From the NCBI GenBank assembly GCA_014729935.1, contig WJJB01000072.1:1-5436 (forward strand): DNA of 5,436 nt, in the 5' to 3' direction. Shown piece after piece: positions 1 to 5,436 of this stretch. Position 1 is the stretch's first letter. Each line of letters starts with the position of its first letter. The DNA comes from Candidatus Bathyarchaeota archaeon (GTDB lineage: Archaea; Asgardarchaeota; Lokiarchaeia; Sigyniarchaeales; Sigyniarchaeaceae). Below the pieces are notes generated by a model, which saw only the letters and a program-made list of their open reading frames with translations, was not told the DNA's origin and did not search any database. The position numbers and the translations under genes are program-made.

Positions 1-232
1 GGTGGGTGCAAGGGGACAAGTGGTCATTCCCAAGGAGGCCCGGGATCTCTTCAAGATAAATCCCGGTGATTTATTGCTTGTTGCAGGAGATATCAACAAA
101 GGGATAGCATTTTCCAAGGTGGAAGGGCTGAAGGGACACGTGATGAAGGTCCTAGGTGCACTTTCAGATAAGAACTGTACACATGGAAATCAAGCAGAAA
201 CTGAAAATCAGGAGATGTCAGATGATGATTAA
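1..232 (+). CDS. AbrB/MazE/SpoVT-family DNA-binding protein, 5'-truncated by window edge
   Basis: This is a small swapped-hairpin (AbrB/MazE/SpoVT) transcription regulator, read from base 2 as 76 residues to a TAA. The first visible residues, VGARGQVVIPKEARDLF followed by KINPGDLLLVAGD, are the heart of the fold: the RGQVxIPKEaR strand-turn-helix, then the xIxPGDxLxV strand. In relatives the GARGQ motif is preceded by roughly 8-15 residues, so the GTG at base 2 is almost certainly an internal valine codon and the true start lies left of the window. These proteins normally dimerise to build the DNA-binding barrel and often act as autoregulators or antitoxin-like partners. Here the next gene is a methyltransferase rather than a toxin. 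After the domain comes a short helical stretch (GLKGHVMKVLGAL), then a polar, acidic tail ending SDDD that looks disordered. The gene overlaps the methyltransferase start by 11 bases, which argues for one transcript. The family call is firm; the target DNA is unknown. Confidence 0.88.
   Translation, partial: VGARGQVVIPKEARDLFKINPGDLLLVAGDINKGIAFSKVEGLKGHVMKVLGALSDKNCTHGNQAETENQEMSDDD
211..214 (+). promoter_or_regulatory. Shine-Dalgarno site for the methyltransferase
   Basis: GGAG lies 7 bases before the ATG at 222, inside the 3' end of the AbrB coding sequence. It decides the start: no comparable site precedes the upstream in-frame GTG (156) or ATG (183). It implies that ribosomes re-initiate on a shared transcript, whereas the two TATA-led genes farther along lack such a site. 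Confidence 0.6.
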
Positions 233-1043
233 AAGAACCCGGCAAACTCGAAATGAATCGCCCGGTACAACGGAAAAGAAGCCAAGGTACGGCTTCATTG
301 CTATCAGGCCGTTTCTCACCATTGGCATTGTTGGCGTTGCTGGTTGGATGGTCGCCATCACGGGAATTCTACGACTCGAGGGTCTTGGCAGATGGGTAAC
401 GCTCACGGTTGCAGGCATGATTGGAATCATCGGGACATGGGTCGCCGTGTCTTACATTCCCTTGTACTTTCTAGTATTACGCCCGAGAGGAAATGAAAAT
501 TTTTGGGCGAATCAATTCACCAAGCACGGTATCTCGGGAAAGCTCGTTGCTATCGATGCAGGATGTGGAACTGGTCAGGTTACCATTGAGGTGGCAAAAG
601 CCCTACCCGATGCCCATGTAACAGGTATCGATATCTTCAAGGGAATGAGCGGGACATCACCGGGGCAACCCACGCGAAATGCCAAGATCGAAGGAGTCTC
701 CGATCGAGTCACTTTCAAGAAAGGAAACCTTCTCGATCTTCCCTTCCCTGACAATTCCGTCGATGTAGTCACCGTGGGATCGGTCTTGCACGAGATTGAT
801 TCAGATGAGAATCGAAAAGCCGCTCTTGAGGAAATCAAGCGGGTGCTGAAACCCGGCGGGTATTTCTTCACCGTGGAGTTATTGCGAGATTGGCGAATGA
901 TCTTGGCAATGCTGGTCTTTGCACCCGTGTGGAAAACAGGCAAGTACTGGAAAGAATTGTTGTTGAATGCTGGTTATTCATCACTGGATGTAGGGCTGGA
1001 AACGCGCATGCTAAACATGGGAGTGTATTGCATGCAAAAATGA
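222..1043 (+). CDS. Membrane-anchored class I SAM-dependent methyltransferase
   Basis: This is a 273-residue protein with a basic N-terminus (residues 1-30), two predicted membrane helices (about 31-50, and 59-86 including a GMIGIIGTW core), then a cytosolic Rossmann-type methyltransferase domain. Motif I is clear at 111-119 (IDAGCGTGQ), the acidic end of strand 2 is at GID (135-137), the motif around residues 159-175 (GVSDRV...GNLLDLPFPDNS) is of the methyltransferase type 11 kind, and RVLKPGG (207-213) is the usual post-domain loop. A stretch like KGMSGTSPGQPTRNAKIEG (140-158) is seen in a group of prokaryotic membrane-linked methyltransferases related to UbiE/type 11 enzymes. The ATG at 222 is chosen because GGAG precedes it by 7 bases; a second ATG follows directly at 225. 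The start overlaps the AbrB stop, so expression is probably coupled to that regulator. The substrate cannot be read from sequence; a lipid or other membrane-associated acceptor is an inference from the anchor. There is no cysteine pattern of arsenite methyltransferases. Confidence 0.88.
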   Translation: MMIKRTRQTRNESPGTTEKKPRYGFIAIRPFLTIGIVGVAGWMVAITGILRLEGLGRWVTLTVAGMIGIIGTWVAVSYIPLYFLVLRPRGNENFWANQFTKHGISGKLVAIDAGCGTGQVTIEVAKALPDAHVTGIDIFKGMSGTSPGQPTRNAKIEGVSDRVTFKKGNLLDLPFPDNSVDVVTVGSVLHEIDSDENRKAALEEIKRVLKPGGYFFTVELLRDWRMILAMLVFAPVWKTGKYWKELLLNAGYSSLDVGLETRMLNMGVYCMQK

Positions 1044-1112
1044 TACCCGAGAAACTGCCACAATCATCAAATCTCTTGTATAATGGCGCGAGGGGATACT
1101 TGTTTAAATGCA

Positions 1113-1123
1113 GGTATATATGC
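1113..1123 (+). promoter_or_regulatory. TATA-like archaeal promoter of the flippase gene
   Basis: GGTATATATGC is centred about 27 bases before the ATG at 1145, the spacing expected if transcription starts at or within a base or two of the start codon, giving a leaderless mRNA. No Shine-Dalgarno sequence lies between it and the ATG. A second A/T element, TTTAAATG at 1103-1110, would instead give a leader of about 13 bases. Which one binds TBP is undecided from sequence. Confidence 0.5.
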
Positions 1124-1144
1124 ACTCCCATCCTATCTATCTTC

Positions 1145-3172
1145 ATGACTGATGAAGAAATCAAGCCGGTTGGCTCCATTCCCGAGGAAAAAATGGAAGA
1201 AACACCTTCTCAGGGCGAAAAAAAGAGCACGTTCATCGATAAAATCAAGAATATCTTCACTTTTAAAAAGTTCAGGGAAAAAGAATCTTGGAAAAAGAAG
1301 AGAAAAGAGGTGGAAAAGCTTTGGAACGAAGTAGGCTACCATCGTATCACTGGAGGTGTGTTCTATTCGTATATCCTTCTCATCGGGGGCGCCATCATTG
1401 GACTTGTAACCGTAGGTATTATCGCAGAATTCCTACCCTATCCCGAGATCAACGGCTACAAGGGATTGGTAGGTTCGCTTCTTGGCTTTTGGTTTGGGTT
1501 GCTAGATCTCAATCTCGGTGGAGGCGGCTCTCTTTCCGATTCCATGGGTAGATTCATCGGTCAATATGCAGATACAGATCCCCGGAGAGCAATGGAATAT
1601 ATCAGGTTCTACATATGGTTCCAGATGTTAACGGGAGTGGCTCAGGTAACGGTTATTTCCTTGGTTGCCTTCACGTATCTCGTGAATACCAATTTTGCTT
1701 ATCTCGTGTGGTTCATCCTTGCACAATCTCTCGTCCAATACCCGGGCATGCTAATGATCATGGAAGACTCGTTGCAAGCCTTCCAACGGGGTGATAAAAC
1801 AGCATGGTTGAGCTGGTTGCAAGACACGGTCTTTCAAGTTACCATAAACATCGTGTTCCTTGTCCTTGGAAGGTGGTGGGGCGCATCCAACGAGAAAATC
1901 GGTGAACTCATGGGAATCACCATATTCTATATTTTATCACAATTCATAGATGATTGGATAAATCTATTCATTGGTGCCAAGATGTTCAACAAGATGCTGC
2001 AGCGGAAGGGGATTGACAAGGCATTTAGATCCTTGCTCATTCCCAGGTTCAACAAGCCCATCGTGATACAGTGCTTGAAGTTCGTGGGAAAGCAATGGGT
2101 TGGACAGCAAATTCTTGGTGTCATCGGGTATCTGGTAAACCTGTACCTGATCATCAGGACACCCCAACTCGCCTCCTGGTCGGGACTATTGCTCATCCCC
2201 AATTTCCTGGGACACCTGGTATCCATGGTAAACTGGGGGTCACCCACCGTGCCGGCAGTGAGCGAGAGCTTCAATAACGGGAAGGAGGAATTAGCCCGAT
2301 ATTTCATTCATGACATGTTCAAGTACTGGCTATTCGTGGTGATCTTCATGGCGGTGCCCCTTGGAGTGCTCGCACCCAAGATCCTGAACTCTGTGATCGA
2401 TACCGGCTTGCTGGAAGGTGGATTGGAAAACTACCAAGCAGGACTCGTGATGATCCCCATCATCATGCTAAAGGATGCCACGGGACAGTGGCGGGGCTGG
2501 TACTCGAAGATCTTCGTCGCTTGTGATAAACCTGTACCTCCCATCGTGATCAATTACATATTCACCCCGTCCGGATACATCTTGCAGTTTCTTTTCCTAT
2601 GGTTATGTGTTGATCTTTATATCCTTCCCATATGGTTCATCTTGTTCATGCCCGCCTTCATTAACGACACCATGAAAGCTATTGTGGGTTATATATGGCT
2701 GCAAAAGAAGATAATCAAGATTGGGTACAAGAAAATGGCATGGCAAGCATTCGTGGCACCAGCGCTCACTGCAATTGCATATGCGCTGGTCTTGATAGGA
2801 ATCCAATACACCATATGGCCGTTGCTTGATGGCCTGTTTATTGCAATAGCCGGGGATATCGGCCCTGTAATAACTTCCTTTATATTCCTACTTTGCATAC
2901 TATTCTTGTTCCCGGCGGTACTCATGGCACCATTTTATTCTCTTTTTGGCGGGTGGGATGATTTTACCTTGGAGGAACTGCGAAAAACAGCAATGATCTC
3001 GGGGCCTTCAAAGGGAATCACCATGTTGATATACAAGATCTCCGCATTCTTTGCCAGGTTGTCCCCGCTAACCAACAAGTTTCCAATCGCTGATTATAAG
3101 CTTGTAAGGCAGCAGATACAAGAATTAATAGACGAAGGTAAGGCAAACCTACTGTTGGGGAAGAAAAGATAA
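1145..3172 (+). CDS. Long polytopic membrane protein of the MOP (Wzx/MATE-like flippase) type
   Basis: This 675-residue protein resembles polysaccharide or lipid-linked oligosaccharide flippases of the MOP superfamily, which move glycolipids or small solutes across the membrane. Visible order: a charged, lysine-rich cytosolic region (1-68, with FIDKIKNIFTFKKF at 30-43 and a KKKRKEVEKLW helix), then about a dozen or more hydrophobic segments (about 72-95, 107-125, 155-180, 183-205, 228-243, 256-277, 318-337, 344-362, 393-415, 431-443, 466-488, 490-506, 533-556, 559-600). The segment FGLLDLNLGGGGSLSDSMGRFIGQY (117-141) matches the GLxDLGLG...RFIxxY signature of Wzx-type helix 2. FNNGKEELARYF (376-387) followed by KYW and PLGVLAPKIL (405-414) matches the start of the second bundle. 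The C-terminus (600-675) is soluble and basic. It is longer than typical Wzx proteins (about 420-500 residues). ATG 1145 is chosen because a TATA-like box sits 27 bases upstream; the open frame extends to 890 but lies over the methyltransferase. It is followed by a convergent GNAT gene. The substrate is not inferable; an unusual MATE-like exporter is the main alternative. Confidence 0.75.
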   Translation: MTDEEIKPVGSIPEEKMEETPSQGEKKSTFIDKIKNIFTFKKFREKESWKKKRKEVEKLWNEVGYHRITGGVFYSYILLIGGAIIGLVTVGIIAEFLPYPEINGYKGLVGSLLGFWFGLLDLNLGGGGSLSDSMGRFIGQYADTDPRRAMEYIRFYIWFQMLTGVAQVTVISLVAFTYLVNTNFAYLVWFILAQSLVQYPGMLMIMEDSLQAFQRGDKTAWLSWLQDTVFQVTINIVFLVLGRWWGASNEKIGELMGITIFYILSQFIDDWINLFIGAKMFNKMLQRKGIDKAFRSLLIPRFNKPIVIQCLKFVGKQWVGQQILGVIGYLVNLYLIIRTPQLASWSGLLLIPNFLGHLVSMVNWGSPTVPAVSESFNNGKEELARYFIHDMFKYWLFVVIFMAVPLGVLAPKILNSVIDTGLLEGGLENYQAGLVMIPIIMLKDATGQWRGWYSKIFVACDKPVPPIVINYIFTPSGYILQFLFLWLCVDLYILPIWFILFMPAFINDTMKAIVGYIWLQKKIIKIGYKKMAWQAFVAPALTAIAYALVLIGIQYTIWPLLDGLFIAIAGDIGPVITSFIFLLCILFLFPAVLMAPFYSLFGGWDDFTLEELRKTAMISGPSKGITMLIYKISAFFARLSPLTNKFPIADYKLVRQQIQELIDEGKANLLLGKKR

Positions 3173-3195
3173 TAAATAGATGCATTTCCCCATCG

Positions 3196-3210
3196 CTCTT
3201 TCTTTCTTTT
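3196..3210 (+). terminator. Pyrimidine-rich tract between convergent genes, possible terminator
   Basis: CTCTTTCTTTCTTTT follows the flippase stop by about 25 bases. Archaeal RNA polymerase terminates at T-rich stretches without a hairpin, so this is a plausible end for the flippase transcript. No stem-loop is visible. It is only a compositional call. Confidence 0.4.
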
Positions 3211-3742
3211 ACATGTTTTCTTGCATGCTTTTCCTGCCAAGCTCAAGCACGACTGAAGTTTCCACTTGGCGATGTGGAATATTCCAATACCGGTGCAAAA
3301 AAGCATCCTTTTCCTTGGGATCCTTTACAAGCCCAAATCCGTGTTTCTGGTAGAACGAGATGGCCCATGTTGCTACGGACCAGGTTCCCACGAGTATTGG
3401 TGGTGATGCCAAGGAAATGAGATGATTTAGCAACTTGCTTCCGATCCCCCTTCGTTGCCAGTCAGGTAGAACGTATGCATGGCGGATCAACGAGACATCT
3501 TCCACTGGTTGGATGCCCATCACGCCTGCTAAGCAGCCAGTGGAATCAGGGATGAAGCCGTGAAATTTCACCCCCTCGTGTATTTCTTCCCGCAATTCAC
3601 GTTCTTTCATGTAGGGCTCTTTCCACCGGTCCACGGGAATCACGTTCTTGTAGATAATTGCTGCAGAATTAATGATAGCCAAGATATCATCGAAATCACT
3701 ACTCGTGCAAGGTGAAATTGTTCCATTGTCTGTCATATCCAT
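3209..3742 (-). CDS. GNAT-family N-acetyltransferase
   Basis: This 177-residue protein is a single GNAT domain that transfers an acetyl group from acetyl-CoA to an amine. The acetyl-CoA pyrophosphate loop is intact as QRRGIG (residues 96-101), after the strand RHAYVLPDW (87-95). FYQKHGFGLV (130-139) is the usual C-terminal helix-turn preceding the last strands. Other stretches, VIPVDRWKEPYM (34-45), GVMGIQPVEDV (73-83) and NIPHRQVETSVVL (154-166), match my recollection of a conserved but uncharacterised GNAT family of prokaryotes and archaea, with length close to the usual 160-180 residues. The domain begins at TISPCTSSDFDD, so either ATG, at 3742 or 3736, is sufficient. In-frame TTG (3769), GTG (3760) and TTG (3754) codons lie farther upstream, and 3754 sits about 26 bases after a weak TATA-like element. 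It is convergent with the flippase and divergent from the oxidoreductase, so it is probably monocistronic. The substrate is unknown. Confidence 0.9.
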   Translation of the reverse strand: MDMTDNGTISPCTSSDFDDILAIINSAAIIYKNVIPVDRWKEPYMKERELREEIHEGVKFHGFIPDSTGCLAGVMGIQPVEDVSLIRHAYVLPDWQRRGIGSKLLNHLISLASPPILVGTWSVATWAISFYQKHGFGLVKDPKEKDAFLHRYWNIPHRQVETSVVLELGRKSMQENM

Positions 3743-3773
3743 GGTGGCATCCAATCTCACCCGTGCCAAGTTA

Positions 3774-3784
3774 CTTTAGAATAT
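3774..3784 (-). promoter_or_regulatory. Weak TATA-like element for the acetyltransferase gene
   Basis: On the minus strand this reads AATATTCTAAAG, centred near 3779, which would place transcription start around 3752-3754, about 10 bases before the ATG at 3742. It is a poorer match than the other two promoter candidates. The opposite strand of the 3811-3820 element (CTATATGATTATTA) is an alternative giving a leader of about 45-50 bases. Confidence 0.3.
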
Positions 3785-3810
3785 TGCGAAAGATGTGCAT
3801 GGAAGGTAAT

Positions 3811-3820
3811 AATCATATAG
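3811..3820 (+). promoter_or_regulatory. TATA-like archaeal promoter of the oxidoreductase gene
   Basis: AATCATATAG lies with its TATA core about 25 bases before the ATG at 3842, within the divergent region between the acetyltransferase and the oxidoreductase. There is no Shine-Dalgarno sequence before that ATG, so a leaderless mRNA is likely. The spacing repeats the arrangement seen before the flippase gene. Confidence 0.5.
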
Positions 3821-3841
3821 ACCGGGAACGTGGTACGATCA

Positions 3842-4900
3842 ATGAATCTCCTTGTCGTGGGAACCAAGTTTGGAAGCACCTACTTGGAAGCTGCCACCAA
3901 TAATGATCACTGGGACATAGCCGGGATCGTTGCCCGGACGCCTGTAAGTCGACGTGATGTGGGAAGGAAGTTCAATGTGGACAAGCAATGCCAATTTCCA
4001 AGTTTAGATGCCGCGATCGAAAATTGCAGGGATTTAGATGCCGTTGTCATTGCCACCCCCAATCATCTTCATTACCCAATGGCCAAGAAGGTATTGGATG
4101 CAGGATATCATTTAATCTTGGAAAAACCAATCGTGGAGACATGGCATCAAGCCGTGGACCTAGTGAATAGACTGGATGCACAAGAGGGAAGGAAGGCATG
4201 CGTGGGGCAGACATTGAGGGGAGAGATCATGATTCGCATGATGGCACACTACATGAACGAAGGCATCATCGGCAAGCCCGAGCAGGCCATATTCTCCTGC
4301 CACTGGTGGTGGATGGATGATCCCTCCAAGGAGCGAAACTGGCGCTTCCGTTTGCCAAATATGCTTCTCGATGATATCGGGATACACCAGCTGGATGAGA
4401 TTCGCATGCTCCTTGGTAATCGGACCTGCAAGCGCCTGTTTGGAATGACTTGCACGCCCCCTTCTTATCCCATCGAGACATTGAATGCGACGGCATCGGG
4501 CTTGCTCCAGATGGAAGGTGAGGTTCACGTGAATTACTTCAGTTCCATGGCTGCCAGGGGACGGAGCGAAGGGTGGTATGGACGGATCGAGATATTTGGC
4601 GAGAAGGGCAGCATGTTGCGTGAATCTTCGGGACAACCCTACGTGTACCTGGATGGGAAAAAGGAACCCATTGGATTGGATGATGAGTACGGGGAGAACA
4701 TCGATGAGGTATTACCACTCGTGAATTTTGACAAGATACCATACATTCTTGAAGATTTCTATCAAGCCATCAAGAAGAACAGGGCACCCGTAACTGACTT
4801 ACACGATAATCTTAATAGCCATGCCATGCTTCTCGGCATGAAGGAATCGGCAAGAACTGGAAAACCCATTGACATGCAGGAATCGTTTCCCATGCCATGA
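3842..4900 (+). CDS. Gfo/Idh/MocA-family NAD(P)-dependent oxidoreductase
   Basis: This 352-residue protein has the length and two-domain order of the family. An N-terminal Rossmann domain (about 1-120) opens with LLVVGTKFGSTYLEA (3-17), continues with the strand DLDAVVIATPNHLHYP (64-79) and reaches the hallmark LILEKP (91-96), whose lysine normally contacts cofactor and substrate. A C-terminal alpha/beta domain (about 121-352) has DDIGIHQLDEIRMLLG (177-192), the usual D-x-G-x-H-x-x-D signature; His182 is the likely catalytic or substrate-binding histidine. These enzymes oxidise or reduce sugars, inositols, biliverdin and, in one branch, thiazolinyl imides. The dinucleotide loop reads G-T-K-F-G-S, so the second glycine of GxGxxG is replaced by lysine; GTxFG followed by YL recalls the thiazolinyl imide reductase-like branch, but that is a resemblance only. 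Tryptophans WWW at 155-157 mark a hydrophobic strand before the substrate pocket. ATG 3842 is chosen over GTG 3830 because the TATA-like box is about 25 bases upstream of it and the Rossmann strand starts at once. Confidence 0.9.
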   Translation: MNLLVVGTKFGSTYLEAATNNDHWDIAGIVARTPVSRRDVGRKFNVDKQCQFPSLDAAIENCRDLDAVVIATPNHLHYPMAKKVLDAGYHLILEKPIVETWHQAVDLVNRLDAQEGRKACVGQTLRGEIMIRMMAHYMNEGIIGKPEQAIFSCHWWWMDDPSKERNWRFRLPNMLLDDIGIHQLDEIRMLLGNRTCKRLFGMTCTPPSYPIETLNATASGLLQMEGEVHVNYFSSMAARGRSEGWYGRIEIFGEKGSMLRESSGQPYVYLDGKKEPIGLDDEYGENIDEVLPLVNFDKIPYILEDFYQAIKKNRAPVTDLHDNLNSHAMLLGMKESARTGKPIDMQESFPMP

Positions 4901-4952
4901 GTGGGGCTGGGTAATTCGTTCAATTCATTTTGCTGGATTCATTCCTAGATGC
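4901..4952 (+). other. Short intergenic stretch with a repeated ATTCATT
   Basis: This gap between the oxidoreductase stop and the first possible MFS start is A/T-richer than its flanks. ATTCATT occurs at 4923-4929 and again at 4937-4943, 14 bases apart. It could be a weak promoter for the MFS gene, a T-rich termination zone, or chance. No hairpin or clear TATA box is visible. Confidence 0.25.
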
Positions 4953-5436
4953 GTGACGAGTGTAGCCGGAACCGGACGCGGGGAAAATACGGCAGGGGAA
5001 AGTCCATCGACCATTGTAAAGGATGAGAGAGTTACTTGTGATTTTTCCGGGATGGTTAGTATCATCCGGTATAACAGTGTTGGATTTTTCTTCACCGATT
5101 TCGTTATCCCATATGCCTCCGGCGATATCTTGGATGCAAGTGGCGTGAGCGTTGGTGGATTATTTTCCTTGTTGATCGTCGGTTCAGTGATATCCGCGAT
5201 GCTCGCGGGTTTCCTTTCGGACCGACTCCCGTCCCGAAAGAAACTCGTGTTCATGGGGGCAACTGGCAGGGGGATCTCGTATCTCATCATGTACGTGGCA
5301 ATCATCACGAAATCCTTGATTTTCATGAACGTGGGCACCTTCGTGCTTGGATTGCACGCGGCAATATACTGGGTCCCCATGGATGCCTTGATCAGCGATA
5401 AATCCAGCAAGCATCACCGCTCGTACGCGTTCGGCA
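4953..5436 (+). CDS. Major Facilitator Superfamily transporter, 3'-truncated by window edge
   Basis: This is the N-terminal portion of an MFS permease; no stop is reached before the window ends. Counting from the ATG at 5052, helix 1 is about 2-22 (SIIRYNSVGFFFTDFVIPYA), helix 2 about 34-53, then the MFS motif A loop GFLSDRLPSRKKL (53-65) between helices 2 and 3. Helix 3 is about 66-85, helix 4 about 88-108 (NVGTFVLGLHAAIYWVPM), followed by a loop DALISDKSSKHHRSYAFG, the usual place for a charged helix 4-5 linker. The full protein would be expected to have about 12 helices and some 400 residues. The start is unresolved. GTG 4953 adds 33 hydrophilic residues ending DFSG, which is reasonable for a cytosolic tail, while ATG 5052 starts right at helix 1. 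Neither has a convincing Shine-Dalgarno or TATA box. The gene follows the oxidoreductase by 52 bases (or 151), so co-transcription is possible. The substrate is not inferable. Confidence 0.8.
   Translation, partial: MTSVAGTGRGENTAGESPSTIVKDERVTCDFSGMVSIIRYNSVGFFFTDFVIPYASGDILDASGVSVGGLFSLLIVGSVISAMLAGFLSDRLPSRKKLVFMGATGRGISYLIMYVAIITKSLIFMNVGTFVLGLHAAIYWVPMDALISDKSSKHHRSYAFG

Noticed and set aside
156..221. GTG 156 or ATG 183 as the methyltransferase start
   Set aside because: Both lie deep in the AbrB coding sequence without a ribosome site, while GGAG is spaced correctly for ATG 222.
1006..1035. Two GCATGC palindromes 18 bases apart near the end of the methyltransferase gene
   Set aside because: They are six-base self-complementary words within coding sequence, with no further symmetry around them; likely chance.
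890..1144. Upstream extension of the flippase reading frame by 85 residues
   Set aside because: It runs through the end of the methyltransferase in another frame, has no membrane or domain content of its own, and the TATA-like box points to the ATG at 1145.
1927..2307. 126-codon open frame on the minus strand within the flippase
   Set aside because: It is a shadow of the plus-strand membrane protein, with no domain or start signals.
3830..3841. GTG 3830 as the start of the oxidoreductase
   Set aside because: It adds only four residues before the Rossmann strand and sits just about 13 bases from the TATA-like core, too close for transcription to include it.
4160..4636. 158-codon open frame on the minus strand inside the oxidoreductase
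   Set aside because: It lies wholly within a well-supported conserved gene, shows no recognisable domain, and is rich in residues typical of antisense shadow translation (H, P, S, C).
4925..5410. 161-codon open frame on the minus strand opposite the MFS gene
   Set aside because: The plus-strand frame shows helices and MFS motif A; the minus-strand product has no family resemblance.

Overview
The window looks archaeal. Two genes (start codons at 1145 and 3842) have an A/T-rich TATA-like element centred about 25-28 bases upstream of the ATG and no Shine-Dalgarno sequence, the usual archaeal leaderless arrangement. The first gene pair instead uses an internal GGAG ribosome binding site within an overlapping transcript. 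Pyrimidine/T-rich tracts take the place of hairpin terminators. Base composition by eye is intermediate (roughly mid-to-high 40s % GC). The gene complement (AbrB-type regulator, membrane-anchored methyltransferase, long MOP flippase, GNAT, Gfo/Idh/MocA oxidoreductase, MFS) would fit an Asgard-type or other mesophilic archaeon, but no gene here fixes the phylum.

Layout. 1-232: 3' part of a small AbrB/MazE/SpoVT-fold DNA-binding protein, cut by the window's left edge. 222-1043: a class I SAM-dependent methyltransferase carried on two N-terminal membrane helices, translationally coupled to the AbrB gene (11-base overlap). 1044-1144: intergenic region with a TATA-like promoter. 1145-3172: a 675-residue polytopic protein of the MOP (Wzx/MATE-like) flippase type with an unusually long basic cytosolic N-terminus and an extended C-terminus. 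3209-3742 (minus): a GNAT acetyltransferase, convergent with the flippase across a 36-base gap holding a pyrimidine tract. 3743-3841: divergent promoter region. 3842-4900: a Gfo/Idh/MocA-family NAD(P)-dependent oxidoreductase. About 4953 to the right edge: the first half-dozen or so segments' worth of a Major Facilitator Superfamily transporter, 3'-truncated by the window, with an uncertain start.

How they work together. Only the AbrB-methyltransferase pair is clearly a functional unit, probably a regulator and its co-transcribed membrane enzyme. The flippase, acetyltransferase, oxidoreductase and MFS gene appear to be separately transcribed. A flippase, a sugar-type oxidoreductase and an acetyltransferase could all serve surface glycan or secondary-metabolite chemistry, but the strand layout does not tie them into one operon. 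I see no RNA gene, CRISPR array, insertion sequence or att site. The region reads as ordinary archaeal chromosome, with a few points worth checking listed in the findings.
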